A program made the translations under genes and the position numbers. Under the pieces are notes generated by a model. The model was given only the letters and a program-made list of their open reading frames with translations. It had not been told where the DNA came from and searched no databases. Positions 19,002 through 27,958 of a stretch of DNA of 64,000 bases are shown here, in pieces. Numbering within the stretch: the stretch's first letter is position 1; every line of letters begins with the position of its first letter. The DNA is from Dehalococcoidales bacterium (GTDB lineage Bacteria; Chloroflexota; Dehalococcoidia; Dehalococcoidales; UBA2162): the NCBI GenBank assembly GCA_016932435.1, contig JAFGCW010000093.1, forward strand, positions 37,745 to 101,744, written 5' to 3'.

Positions 19002-20499
19002 TATTGGACCCCGTTTTTCGTGAATAATCTATGTGTTCCAGCAGATCGGTGCGTCCGACAAGTTCCCTGATACTTTTTAGTCCGAATTTCTGAAGGATCT
19101 CGACAAGCTGGACATACCAGGCATGATACATATTTGTCACCCTTTGTGTTGCCCAGTCTTCTTCGAAAAGGTCTGCCAGCTCAGAATCCGTAGTGGCGAT
19201 ACCTCTGGCACAGCCGCGTCCCGATTCACAATTACCGCAGCGGACGCATTCGAGCGCAACCAGTTCCGCGGTACCGATAACCACACCATCGGCACCCAGG
19301 CAGATAGCCTTGGCTACATCATGAGCAGTACGTATACCGCCCGAAGCGATAAGAGTCATCGCGTCTCTGGCGCCTTCTTCTTTGAGAAATTCGTGAACCT
19401 TGGTAATGGCATACTCGACAGGCATTGCAATATTTTTCTTGGCTATATCGGGGGCTGCTCCCGTACCACCATATCCGCCATCGATATGAATGATATGCGC
19501 ACCGGCGTAATAAGAACCCACCGCTACCATATCCACATCACTTGGTGTTGAAACCTTTACTGAAATCAATGCTGTCGGATTTATCTCTTTTATCCAGTCG
19601 ATATGCTTTTTATGATCTTCAATCGAATACACCGAGTGGAATGGGAAGGGAGAAAACAGTGAAGAACCTTTCACAGCCTCACGCATCCTGGCGACGCTCT
19701 CCGTGACTTTTGGGCCTAACAGATGCCCTCCCAGACCGGGTTTCGCACCCTGGGCATACTTGAATTCGATAATCTTCACACGCTGGATCGTCTCTTCCCG
19801 TACCCCGAAAAGACCGGTGGCTACCTGAGTGATTACATGATCATCGTAAGGATATAGTATTTCAGGATACCCTCCTTCACCGGTACAGGTAAAAGTATCC
19901 CAGTTAGCCGCGCAATGTGCTTTGGAAATCATGGTTGGCAGACTTACCGAGCCAAAGGACATGCCGCCACCATACACAGGCAGAGCAATAACAATATCAC
20001 TCCGTCCATCTTCTCTGCGGTTCAGAGGTATTTCCAGAGAAATTTCAGATTCCTTGAATTTTTCGGTCGGGTTCTCAGGAAATTTGAATCGCAGCTTATC
20101 GAAACCTCCGCCTGAATTCCCGACATTATATTCAAGGTCGGTGCGTTCGGGAGGGTAGCCGGTCTCGGCCATGATCCATGTACCGGTAATCATATCCGCC
20201 GGCCAGCGGAGGTCTCCGAGTGCTTCGTACATCGGATTCAAAGACAGACTTAAAGCCTGGCGGGGGCATTTTTTTATGCAACAGAAGTCTTTCTCCAGGC
20301 ATTCGAATCCAATGCACCTGTAATCTATGGGGGGGTTAACCTTATTATGACCCTCTACTCTTTCATGGACGCCATAAGGACAGGTACCGGCGCATATACC
20401 ACAACTGATACAGGCGTCAGACCTTGTAACCTTATATTTCGGTACCTGATGTCTGAACCTGGAAGGAATATTCTTTATTTGAACGGTTGACGGTTTCAT
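18994..20499 (-). CDS. Glutamate synthase FMN subunit with N-terminal ferredoxin domain
   Basis: This 501-residue protein is the archaeal-type glutamate synthase core. The N-terminus carries two iron-sulfur motifs (CISCGICAGTCPYG near residue 30 and a Cys-rich CIGFECLEKDFCCIKKCP). The FMN-binding barrel follows, with LPVYGGGMSFGSVS, AKPGLGGHLLGPKV, HIDGGYGGTGAAP and LIASGGIRTAHDVAKA. Cysteines in CVRCGNCESGRGC near residue 420 are placed to hold the 3Fe-4S-type cluster of the family. It makes glutamate from 2-oxoglutarate, ammonia and reducing power. The gene starts 4 bases after the previous stop and ends inside the next start, so all four subunits are probably translated together. A ferredoxin-like domain suggests ferredoxin or the FAD protein as electron donor. 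Confidence 0.9.
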   Translation of the reverse strand: MKPSTVQIKNIPSRFRHQVPKYKVTRSDACISCGICAGTCPYGVHERVEGHNKVNPPIDYRCIGFECLEKDFCCIKKCPRQALSLSLNPMYEALGDLRWPADMITGTWIMAETGYPPERTDLEYNVGNSGGGFDKLRFKFPENPTEKFKESEISLEIPLNRREDGRSDIVIALPVYGGGMSFGSVSLPTMISKAHCAANWDTFTCTGEGGYPEILYPYDDHVITQVATGLFGVREETIQRVKIIEFKYAQGAKPGLGGHLLGPKVTESVARMREAVKGSSLFSPFPFHSVYSIEDHKKHIDWIKEINPTALISVKVSTPSDVDMVAVGSYYAGAHIIHIDGGYGGTGAAPDIAKKNIAMPVEYAITKVHEFLKEEGARDAMTLIASGGIRTAHDVAKAICLGADGVVIGTAELVALECVRCGNCESGRGCARGIATTDSELADLFEEDWATQRVTNMYHAWYVQLVEILQKFGLKSIRELVGRTDLLEHIDYSRKTGSNNG

Positions 20500-20503
20500 A
20501 CTC

Positions 20504-21904
20504 TTACTGCTTATCCCCGCTGAATATTTTTCCGAAAGTTTCCCTGTCTATATCTTCAAAGAACATCGCCCGACCGGTTTCTCCGCGTAAGCGACGTATA
20601 TCGCGTATTCCCATGGCGCCCATCACTTCGAGTATCTGTGAATGCCACGCTCCTATCAGGTTTACGATTCGTTGTACAACGGTAGGAAGTTGGATTTGAG
20701 ACAACCCTTCCGGCATTACCAAAGATTTTTCAGGTTCTTCATATATTCTCGCCCCGAGTGCGATCAACAGGGGAATATCGATCGCCGTCAGGTCGGTGCC
20801 ACAGAGCATAGCTTTGGCTACGTGTTCCGCCAGGGCAATTCCGCCGGAAGCCATAACGGTAACTTCGTCACGAATCTCATTTTTTAAGAGTTCCGCGTGG
20901 ACATCCTGAATAATATCTTTGATATAACGGTCATCTGATCTTGCCGAACCATCTACCCCACGACCATGGTAATCCGCCACAATGTGAATTACCTCGGCAC
21001 CGTTTACAGTAAGTTCGGTAACAATACCCGCCACCTTCTCAACGGCAGGTACGCGTACGATAGTAATGATATTACCAAGTTTGGTGATCTTCTCCTTTAT
21101 CAAAGGAAAGTCACCCGGGTCCTCTTCCCTGTAATCTACAGCAACCAGACGTGCCTTATTGATTAGTTCCACGTTGTTCTCGATTTCTGACGATGATAAG
21201 AGAGGAATAATATAATTACTGTACTTTTCTATGTTCTGAGTAATTTCAGCCACCGGCATAACAACGAGTGTATCCAGTTCTTTGGCCGCTTTCACAACAG
21301 CTTCCTTTAATTCCGATGTCAGCTTATATTCAGTCAAATCGAAGATAATAGGAACCGAAATAGTAACCATATTTTCAAGTTTCGATACCAGGTTGTTATC
21401 GGAGTCGAATACGAGATGATTCAGTTTTCGTCCCAGGTCAACCGAAGTGCTGATATACTCACGCCCGTGAATACCGTCGCGGGTCGGTCGAACGATCTCG
21501 GACATGTCGGTCCACATACTGTCGAAACCGGTTCCGGAAAAAGGTCCACGGTATCCGGCGCCTGAAACCGGCACACTGCCTGTCTCAGCCTGTTTCCACA
21601 GTGTGAGTAATATGTCCGGAGTCCAGTATTCACCACCACTCTCTGAAAATTCACTGAATAACGATTTTTCCAGAGCTCCCCTGGGGCACTCCTGGATACA
21701 CCTGAAGCAGTTTCTGCATACTTCAGTGTTCGGGTCAGCCATGATGCGGGGATCTTCTTCACTGCGCTGATGAGCTTCATAGATGCAGACTTTCGTACAT
21801 TTCCCGCAATTTATACAGTTTTCACCTCTCACTATTCGAAACTTATAAATATACCCGAAATCAAGAGGAGTATTCTGAACGTTAACATGGTATTTCTTCG
21901 GCAT
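20504..21904 (-). CDS. Ferredoxin-domain protein with degenerate glutamate synthase barrel
   Basis: This 466-residue protein looks like a decayed paralog of its downstream neighbour. It keeps two complete 4Fe-4S motifs (CINCGKCTKVC and CRNCFRCIQECP, within the first 80 residues). In the barrel it keeps VTVMASGGIALAEHVAKAM and the C-terminal AWHSQILEVMGAMGIRDIRRLRGE. It has lost the FMN loop equivalent to VYGGGMSFGS and all of the Cys motif that holds the third cluster. It is therefore unlikely to be catalytic, and may be a structural or electron-transfer subunit. The gene is 4 bases from both neighbours, and its conserved place between two redox genes supports a complex. Function is inferred. 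Confidence 0.8.
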   Translation of the reverse strand: MPKKYHVNVQNTPLDFGYIYKFRIVRGENCINCGKCTKVCIYEAHQRSEEDPRIMADPNTEVCRNCFRCIQECPRGALEKSLFSEFSESGGEYWTPDILLTLWKQAETGSVPVSGAGYRGPFSGTGFDSMWTDMSEIVRPTRDGIHGREYISTSVDLGRKLNHLVFDSDNNLVSKLENMVTISVPIIFDLTEYKLTSELKEAVVKAAKELDTLVVMPVAEITQNIEKYSNYIIPLLSSSEIENNVELINKARLVAVDYREEDPGDFPLIKEKITKLGNIITIVRVPAVEKVAGIVTELTVNGAEVIHIVADYHGRGVDGSARSDDRYIKDIIQDVHAELLKNEIRDEVTVMASGGIALAEHVAKAMLCGTDLTAIDIPLLIALGARIYEEPEKSLVMPEGLSQIQLPTVVQRIVNLIGAWHSQILEVMGAMGIRDIRRLRGETGRAMFFEDIDRETFGKIFSGDKQ

Positions 21905-21908
21905 GGTT

Positions 21909-23786
21909 TTATTCCGTTCCCGTAGACACAGGTTTATTTACAGATGGATTATTCCTCAATTCCACCATATCCCAGTACTCGTCGTTTTCATCGACCATGA
22001 CCAGGAATTCCTTTATTTGAGCGTCGGGTCTGCCGTATTTACTCTCAATATTCGCTTCAAGGGCATCCCACAACGACATCAGATCAAGATTCGTCTGACA
22101 TACTTCTTCGCACGCTTTACAGTGCATGCAGTAAAATACATTCCACGCTTCTTCGCGTGATACAGGCTGGTTTTTGAGTAATTTCCTGGCAAGAGCTATT
22201 TTACCCTTTGCCGTTACTGCTTCATTTCCGGTAACGAGATATGCCGGACATTCAGATAAACAGCTTCCACACCGGGCACATGCGTGCAGGCTGAGTTCGT
22301 AATCCAGGTTGTCCACATATTTTTCTTTTCCCATAAAGAGAGTTATTACCTTTCCAAGTACAGGAGACAGTCCGATTATAAGGTTCATCAGAAAACCGAA
22401 GACCGTGGGAAAAAAAACCAGGTTCATAACTCCTTTAGCACCGGCACCGAAAAACTTACCGGGATTAAGTATGTTGTTCGGGTCCACGCGATTCTTATAT
22501 TCTCTGAGTTCACGCTTCTTTCGTTCATCGAACAACTGGTTGACGTATGCAGCGTTCCAGAGACCGAGTCCGTACGGTTTCGCACCCAGGTTAAGCGCAG
22601 CTTTTGTGAGTATCGAGACCAGAGGAATGTTCATATAGTATTTCATCCGCCTGGAATCGCATAAAAAGGTCGCCATTATCAATGCTTCATTGTTATCGAT
22701 GATATATGAGTCGATGCTGACCTCTACACCAAAATTATTACCTATCTTTTTCCCTTTTTCTATGAATGAAGCTGCCGAGTGTAAAGGGATTATCACTTCA
22801 CTTGCCAGGATAGTCGGACCGAGACGCTTCGCCTTCATCCCGAATAGACGTTCATTCCATAGATAATTCGCTACATATCGAGGTGTTTCTTCAATTTTGC
22901 TGTTTTCGATATACCTGGTGAATTCTTCGTCATCTTCGGGAGTACCGAACTCAACAAGGACTCCGGCTCTTTTTTCGAAGATGTCGGCTCTCATAGTCTT
23001 ATTGGTATCGTGGAGATGGTTCTCATCCAGAAAACGTATCACGTTCGGTTTGAAGTTTTGCCGACTCAGCTCATTTAAGAATCTGCTGATGAATGAAAAA
23101 GCTTCTTTGTCGGAAGAAAAATACAACAGATGAGGAAATGAACCGTGAGGGATATCCCTCAATTTCAATGTCACCTCGACGATGATCCCAAATATACCTT
23201 CAGTGGATATGTAATAGTTATATTCACTATCAGAGGAAGATAATTGCTTTATCTCTCCGGCAGCGGTAATAATCTTCATCGATTCAATCTGTTTCGACAG
23301 ATGACCGTATTTGAAGCTGTTGATACCGATCCCGCCGGTTGCTATCCATCCGCCAACCGTAGAAAATTTACTGGAAGGATAGGTCATCAGGCATAAACTG
23401 TGTTGTTTTGCTGTGATATCTATATCACTCCAACGCGCACCGGCTTCAACTGTCACAGTCTTATTAGCTGCATCGACCGGGGATATTTTTCGGAAAGGGG
23501 ACATATCAATGACGATCCCGCCTTTGACAGGGATAACTCCGCCAAATCCCCAGGAGGCAGCACCCCTGGTCGTTACCGGCATCTTGGATTCATTCGCGAA
23601 TCTCAGGATAGTCTGTATTTCATCAATGGTTTTCGGCTGAACCACATAATCCGGCATATTCCTGAATAGCATTTTCATCATAACGGGAGGGATATCACCG
23701 ATATCATGAGTGTACATCTCTCTCTCGTTGATACTATCGATAACCTTTATTTGGCCTAGACGTTTTTTAACTTTTTCAGTTGTCAT
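21909..23786 (-). CDS. FAD-linked oxidase fused to Fe-S domain (GlcD/GlcF-like)
   Basis: This 625-residue protein has an FAD-binding PCMH domain (about residues 30-215, with MPVTTRGAASWGFGG and TVGGWIATGGIGINSFKYG), a FAD-oxidase C-terminal domain (about 220-445, ending near NRVDPNNILNPGKFF), and a C-terminal domain with two Fe-S motifs (CARCGSCLSECPAY and CMHCKACEEVC). A short hydrophobic stretch (VFFPTVFGFLMNLIIGL, near 460) may touch the membrane. This is the GlcD-GlcF architecture of glycolate or D-lactate dehydrogenases. As the first gene before three glutamate synthase genes, it may feed electrons from a 2-hydroxy acid into glutamate synthesis; that link is inference. The ATG has GGGGAAGAG about 12 bases upstream. 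Confidence 0.85.
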   Translation of the reverse strand: MTTEKVKKRLGQIKVIDSINEREMYTHDIGDIPPVMMKMLFRNMPDYVVQPKTIDEIQTILRFANESKMPVTTRGAASWGFGGVIPVKGGIVIDMSPFRKISPVDAANKTVTVEAGARWSDIDITAKQHSLCLMTYPSSKFSTVGGWIATGGIGINSFKYGHLSKQIESMKIITAAGEIKQLSSSDSEYNYYISTEGIFGIIVEVTLKLRDIPHGSFPHLLYFSSDKEAFSFISRFLNELSRQNFKPNVIRFLDENHLHDTNKTMRADIFEKRAGVLVEFGTPEDDEEFTRYIENSKIEETPRYVANYLWNERLFGMKAKRLGPTILASEVIIPLHSAASFIEKGKKIGNNFGVEVSIDSYIIDNNEALIMATFLCDSRRMKYYMNIPLVSILTKAALNLGAKPYGLGLWNAAYVNQLFDERKKRELREYKNRVDPNNILNPGKFFGAGAKGVMNLVFFPTVFGFLMNLIIGLSPVLGKVITLFMGKEKYVDNLDYELSLHACARCGSCLSECPAYLVTGNEAVTAKGKIALARKLLKNQPVSREEAWNVFYCMHCKACEEVCQTNLDLMSLWDALEANIESKYGRPDAQIKEFLVMVDENDEYWDMVELRNNPSVNKPVSTGTE

Positions 23787-23885
23787 AGCGTTGATACTCT
23801 TCCCCGTAGCATAGGCATGTCCTAATAAGACAGACCGTCAGGGAATATACTTAATATAGCATTATTTGTTAATAGTAATATATAC

Positions 23886-23901
23886 CGGCAACCGGTTGCC
23901 G
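23886..23901. promoter_or_regulatory. 16-bp perfect palindrome at the start of the nitrogen block
   Basis: CGGCAACCGGTTGCCG reads the same on both strands. With the promoter proposed at 23939-23910 on the minus strand, transcription would begin near 23903, so the palindrome covers about +2 to +17, the place for a roadblock repressor. NrpR or another dimeric regulator could bind it; the sequence is not the archaeal NrpR consensus. Confidence 0.5.
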
Positions 23902-23909
23902 CCTACCAT

Positions 23910-23939
23910 ATACTATTATTTCAGAATGGTTGCTGTCAA
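23910..23939 (-). promoter_or_regulatory. Probable promoter of the glutamate synthase/nitrogen block
   Basis: On the minus strand a perfect TTGACA (23939-23934) is followed after 18 bp by TAGTAT (23915-23910). It lies about 120 bases upstream of the FAD-oxidase gene, the first of the block. The divergent nitroreductase gene has its own TATAAT at 23993-23998. Confidence 0.6.
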
Positions 23940-24026
23940 GTATGAAACCTTTAAATCATGTGTAAAATTGGAGTGACTACAGGCAACAATGATATAATAT
24001 AATACACCGGACAGAGGAGGGGAACA

Positions 24027-24539
24027 ATGGAACTAAAGGATGTTATCCTGCAAAGAAAAAGTATCAGAGGTTATGAGAATAAACCGGTACCGGAAGATAA
24101 ACTGAACGCTGTCCTTGAAGCAGCACGCATGGCTCCTTCAGGAGCCAACAGGCAGCCATGGAAATTCGTTGTTGTCAGGGACAGTGAAAAACGGAAACTT
24201 CTTTCTGCGGCATCCGGCGGACAGGGGCATGTCGCTGAAGCTCCCATCGTGATTGCAGCGGTTGGAACAATGCCTGAGAACATGATGGTGTGCGATGTAC
24301 CGGGATATCCTGTTGACCTCTCAATAGCAGTTGATCACATGACACTCGCGGCAGTAGACGAAGGCCTTGGAACGTGCTGGATCGGGGCTTTCAACCAGGA
24401 TAAGGCAAGAGACATTCTTGGAGTACCAAAGAATTGTAAAATAGTAGCGCTCCTTACTCTGGGTTTCCCGAGAGACCCGGGCAGACCGAAAGACCGCAAG
24501 TCACTCGAAGAAATCATCTGTTACGATACCTATAAATAG
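24027..24539 (+). CDS. Nitroreductase-family FMN oxidoreductase
   Basis: This 170-residue protein belongs to the nitroreductase family of FMN-dependent, NAD(P)H-using enzymes. The start (VILQRKSIRGYENKPV), the FMN-phosphate segment MAPSGANRQPWKFVVV, and the C-terminal LGTCWIGAFNQDKARDILG and ALLTLGFP are classic. It is a short form; typical family members are 170-220 residues. The ATG has GAGGAGGGG upstream and TATAAT at 23993-23998. The next gene, a flavoprotein reductase, follows after 47 bases. Natural substrate unknown. Confidence 0.88.
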   Translation: MELKDVILQRKSIRGYENKPVPEDKLNAVLEAARMAPSGANRQPWKFVVVRDSEKRKLLSAASGGQGHVAEAPIVIAAVGTMPENMMVCDVPGYPVDLSIAVDHMTLAAVDEGLGTCWIGAFNQDKARDILGVPKNCKIVALLTLGFPRDPGRPKDRKSLEEIICYDTYK

Positions 24540-24586
24540 CCACTCCCGGTATATTACACCCGAAAAAAATACGGGAAAATCGAGAA

Positions 24587-25153
24587 ATGGTAAAAATTGT
24601 TTGCCTTTCCGGAAGTAGAGACCGTAATGGCAGGACTGCCAGGGCGATCAAGGCGATAACCACGGGTGCTGAAAGAGCCGGTGCTAAAACCGAGAGCTTT
24701 TTTCTCCCGGAATTTAACTTAGAACACTGCCGGCAATGTGATGCTAATGGGTGGGGTACCTGTCGGAAAGATGGATACTGTATTATTGAGGATGATTTTC
24801 AAACGCTGGTAGATAAAATACAAGAATCCGACGTTGTAGTCTTTGCTACACCGGTTTATTTTCGTGACCTCAGTGAGAGTATGAAAGCCTTCCTCGATAG
24901 ACTTCGCAGAATCTCCGCTTTCAATCCTGAGCCGATAACACAAAGCATTTCGGCAGTAGGGCTGAGTATGGCAGGCGGTGGTGGCGGTGGAGCAACATCA
25001 GCGTGTATGAACCTGGAATCCATCCTGCAGATGTGCCGTTTCGATGTTATAGACATGATCCCGACTAGACGACAGAATTTCGAAATCAAGTTGCCTATGT
25101 TGGAATCGATCGGCGAATGGCTGGCAACGAAACCTGCTTCTACTTCCGAGTAA
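24587..25153 (+). CDS. NADPH-dependent FMN reductase / iron-sulfur flavoprotein-like
   Basis: This 188-residue flavodoxin-fold protein has the FMN phosphate loop LSGSRDRNGRTARA at the N-terminus, VVVFATPVYFRDLSESMKAF in the middle and a glycine-rich loop MAGGGGGGATSA near 130-140. A Cys cluster at about residues 47-67 (CRQCDANGWGTCRKDGYC) resembles the compact cluster of archaeal iron-sulfur flavoproteins, so it may carry a 4Fe-4S centre and move electrons from ferredoxin. It follows the nitroreductase gene and is probably co-transcribed. Whether it binds a cluster cannot be settled by sight. Confidence 0.82.
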   Translation: MVKIVCLSGSRDRNGRTARAIKAITTGAERAGAKTESFFLPEFNLEHCRQCDANGWGTCRKDGYCIIEDDFQTLVDKIQESDVVVFATPVYFRDLSESMKAFLDRLRRISAFNPEPITQSISAVGLSMAGGGGGGATSACMNLESILQMCRFDVIDMIPTRRQNFEIKLPMLESIGEWLATKPASTSE

Positions 25154-25181
25154 CCACATAACCTTTCACCACATGGATTGT

Positions 25182-25856
25182 TTACACGGCATGTTTTCCG
25201 GTCACCTCATGGTTTTTCTGCCAGTTCTGGACGATGTCTATAATCTCTTCAGGCTCATCGCAAACTCTGAGCAAATCAAGGTCTTCTGAAGATATCGAAC
25301 CTCGGTTCAGGACCGAGTCTTTTAACCAGTCGAGTAATCCTTTCCAGTAGTTACTGCCGACCAGGACAACCGGAAAGGGTTTCATCTTCCTTGTCTGAAT
25401 CAATGTCAACACTTCGGTCAATTCATCAAGTGTGCCGAGTCCTCCCGGCATACAGATAAAGGCGCTGGCATACTTAACCAGCATTACTTTCCGTACGAAG
25501 AAGTGATGGAACATAATCGATACGTTGGTATATTGATTAAGCATCTGTTCATGAGGTAGATCAATATTGAGCCCGACAGACGTGCTGTTCGATCGCAGAG
25601 CCCCTTTGTTGGCTGCTTCCATAACTCCCGGCCCCCCGCCGGTATAGATAGAAAAACCTATATTTCCCAACCGATAGGCAATATCCTCTGTTTTCGCATA
25701 CATCGGATCATCGGGTGACAGCCGTGCCGAGCCATAAATTGTCACGGCAGGTTCGATGCCCGATAACGTATCGAATCCTTCGACGAGTTCTCCGATAATA
25801 CGAAACATTCGCCAGGATTCTTCTTTAGCAAGTTCGTTGATCTCATAATTCGGCAT
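25182..25856 (-). CDS. LOG-family protein (putative nucleoside-monophosphate phosphoribohydrolase)
   Basis: This 224-residue Rossmann-fold protein has the two family signatures: GGGPGVMEAANKGA (near residue 80) and PGGLGTLDELTEVLTL (near residue 138), matching PGGxGTxxE. Proteins of this kind cleave ribose-5-phosphate from nucleotides; plant and some bacterial members make cytokinins, but in most bacteria the role is unknown. The ATG has GGAGG 9 bases upstream. It is divergent from the acetyltransferase gene and convergent with the flavoprotein gene. Confidence 0.87.
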   Translation of the reverse strand: MPNYEINELAKEESWRMFRIIGELVEGFDTLSGIEPAVTIYGSARLSPDDPMYAKTEDIAYRLGNIGFSIYTGGGPGVMEAANKGALRSNSTSVGLNIDLPHEQMLNQYTNVSIMFHHFFVRKVMLVKYASAFICMPGGLGTLDELTEVLTLIQTRKMKPFPVVLVGSNYWKGLLDWLKDSVLNRGSISSEDLDLLRVCDEPEEIIDIVQNWQKNHEVTGKHAV

Positions 25857-25897
25857 TTTTGCTTTCCTCCCTGGTATAACCCGGTAATTGATACTAT

Positions 25898-25913
25898 ACC
25901 ACGCAAGCGTGGT
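25898..25913. promoter_or_regulatory. Palindrome between divergent LOG and acetyltransferase genes
   Basis: ACCACGC-AA-GCGTGGT is a perfect 7-bp inverted repeat about 40 bases from each start codon, followed at 25921 by TATACT for the plus-strand gene. It could be an operator shared by both genes. No regulator gene is nearby. Confidence 0.35.
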
Positions 25914-25953
25914 TTTATGGTATACTGACCTGTTTTGTCTTCGGAGGTAGTAG

Positions 25954-26523
25954 ATGACTCAAACAAAGGAATTCCCCCGGTTGGAAACCGAACGACTGAT
26001 ATTGAGAGAATTGACGGAATATGACATTTACACGATGTTTCCTCACTACAGTGATGAGGAAGTATGGAAATATATCGATACCTATCCGGCCAAAGATCCA
26101 CAGGAAATCATCGAAGTAATCAACTGGGGTAAATACATACTTGGTAATAATACAGGTGTCCTCTGGGGACTATTCAGTAAAGAAGACGACTCATTTGCCG
26201 GTGAGATGAATTACGCAGGAAGACGCGACGGTACGATAGAAGGAAAAATCCATCGAGGGGAGATCGGCTATAACATGGCACGCAAGCACTGGGGCAAGGG
26301 GTTAGCTGCCGAAGCTCTACGCGAAGTTATCTGGCACATATTCGACACTACAGAAATCTACAGGCTTGAAGCGATAATTCGTCCGGGAAATACCAGGTCG
26401 TGTAACCTGGCATCACGCATGGGTTTCCAGGAAGAGGGTATCTTACGCGATTATATTTACTGGGATGGTCAATACCGGGACAACGTACTGTATTCGTTGC
26501 TGAAAAAAGATTGGCAGGGATAA
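25954..26523 (+). CDS. GNAT acetyltransferase, RimJ/RimL type
   Basis: This 189-residue protein starts with the usual RimJ/RimL motif LETERLILRELTEYD and has the acetyl-CoA loop region GYNMARKHWGKGLAAEAL (about residues 105-125), then LEAIIRPGNTRSCNLASRMGFQEEG. This subfamily acetylates protein N-termini or small amines. The ATG has GGAGG 6 bases upstream. It stands alone; nothing nearby shows the substrate. Confidence 0.88.
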   Translation: MTQTKEFPRLETERLILRELTEYDIYTMFPHYSDEEVWKYIDTYPAKDPQEIIEVINWGKYILGNNTGVLWGLFSKEDDSFAGEMNYAGRRDGTIEGKIHRGEIGYNMARKHWGKGLAAEALREVIWHIFDTTEIYRLEAIIRPGNTRSCNLASRMGFQEEGILRDYIYWDGQYRDNVLYSLLKKDWQG

Positions 26524-26557
26524 TCCTGCCACTTTGTATTTGCGTTTATGCAATACG

Positions 26558-27958
26558 TTAATCCAGCGCTGCCGATTCACCGTACATAGGAACGCTGACC
26601 TTCCATCCTCTTTCCTGCCTTAGGAATTTACCGAATTCCTTGGCCGATTTTACCTCACCGTGGACGACAAATACCCGTCTAGGATTTATTCCGGACATCC
26701 ACTCCAGGAGTTCAGTCCTGTCGGCATGGGCTGAAAAACCGGTAATTTCCGCTATTCTTGCCTGAACCGGATACCGCTGACCGAGGATCCTGACCTTCTT
26801 GATACCGTCGACTATACTTCTGCCCAGAGTACCGACAGCCTGGTAACCGACGAACAGTATCGTACTTTCCCGTCGGGTAATATTATTCACCAGGTGGTGT
26901 TTTATCCTGCCACCGGTGCACATTCCGGAACCGGCAATGATCATCGCCGGTTTTGTCAGGAAATTTAATTGTTTAGACTCTTCGGAAGTCTGCACCATCT
27001 GCAGCCCGGGGAAATCGAACGGTGATTTATCCTGATTCACCATTTGAGTCATTTCTTTATCATACAGATCCCGATGTTGTTTAAACACTTCGGTAACTCT
27101 AATAGCCATCGGGCTGTCGAGGTAGACGGGTATATCAGGTATTTTATTTTCAAGTAACAATGTATTCATGTGATAAAGGACTTCCTGTGCTCTTTGAAGG
27201 GCAAAGCTGGGAACTATAATATTTCCCCCTGCTTTTACAGTGGAATTTATTATTTCAGCCAGTTTTTCACTGATATCAATCGGTTCTTCGTGAACTCTGT
27301 TACCGTAGGTTGATTCGACTACTGCATAATCAATTTCTTTGTACTCATAGGGATCTTTCAATATCGGCTTGTCATCTCTACCAACATCTCCAGAGAAGAG
27401 AATACTCCTCGTTTCTCCGTCTTCCGTTATTGTCACTTTTATCGTTGACGAGCCAAGAACATGACCGGCATCATGGAATGTCGCCGATACACCTTCACCA
27501 AGATCGACCGGTTCCCTGTAATTCACTCCTGAGAAGTGGGAAAAAGAAGCTTCAGCGTCAGCGGTAGTATACAACGGGACCTCGGGATATGGCCCTTTTC
27601 TTTTTTCCCTTTCGTGTCGTCTTTTCTTATACGCGGCATCTTCTTCCTGAAGGTGTGCCGCATCAAGCAGGATAATTTTGACGATATCAGCTGTTGCGGA
27701 TGTACAGTAGATTTTTCCCTGGTAACCATCTCGCACCAGTTTAGGTATCAAACCGCAATGGTCGACATGGGCGTGAGTTAAAAGCATTACGTCTATGGAA
27801 GCCGGATCGAAGGGAAATGGTTCCCAGTTTCTGTCTTTCAGCTTTCTTTCCTGGTAAAGACCGCAATCAATTAAAATACGTTTACTATTAGCTTCCAGGA
27901 GAAATTTCGAACCGGTCACATTCTGTGCAGCACCAAGAAACGATATTTTTGCATGCAT
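26558..27958 (-). CDS. Beta-CASP metallo-beta-lactamase ribonuclease-like protein
   Basis: This 466-residue protein has the metallo-beta-lactamase fold, with LLTHAHVDHCG giving the HxHxDH zinc motif near residue 60 and the His in DAGHVLGSS downstream. The beta-CASP part (about 200-400) includes GNRVHEEP, SFALQRAQEVL, GSGMCTGGRIKHHL and the late motif EITGFSAHADR. These are hallmarks of CPSF73/Ysh1-like nucleases acting on RNA. No KH domain is present. The chosen ATG at 27958 has AGGAGG 6 bases before it; the frame open to 28009 has no such site. It is a single gene, divergent from the DUF456 gene. Confidence 0.88.
   Translation of the reverse strand: MHAKISFLGAAQNVTGSKFLLEANSKRILIDCGLYQERKLKDRNWEPFPFDPASIDVMLLTHAHVDHCGLIPKLVRDGYQGKIYCTSATADIVKIILLDAAHLQEEDAAYKKRRHEREKRKGPYPEVPLYTTADAEASFSHFSGVNYREPVDLGEGVSATFHDAGHVLGSSTIKVTITEDGETRSILFSGDVGRDDKPILKDPYEYKEIDYAVVESTYGNRVHEEPIDISEKLAEIINSTVKAGGNIIVPSFALQRAQEVLYHMNTLLLENKIPDIPVYLDSPMAIRVTEVFKQHRDLYDKEMTQMVNQDKSPFDFPGLQMVQTSEESKQLNFLTKPAMIIAGSGMCTGGRIKHHLVNNITRRESTILFVGYQAVGTLGRSIVDGIKKVRILGQRYPVQARIAEITGFSAHADRTELLEWMSGINPRRVFVVHGEVKSAKEFGKFLRQERGWKVSVPMYGESAALD

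Noticed and set aside
23787..23885. A possible GlnR-like repeat (TGTTAATAGTAATAT) upstream of the FAD-oxidase gene
   Set aside because: Only one half-site is recognisable; the second, 11 bp away, does not match.
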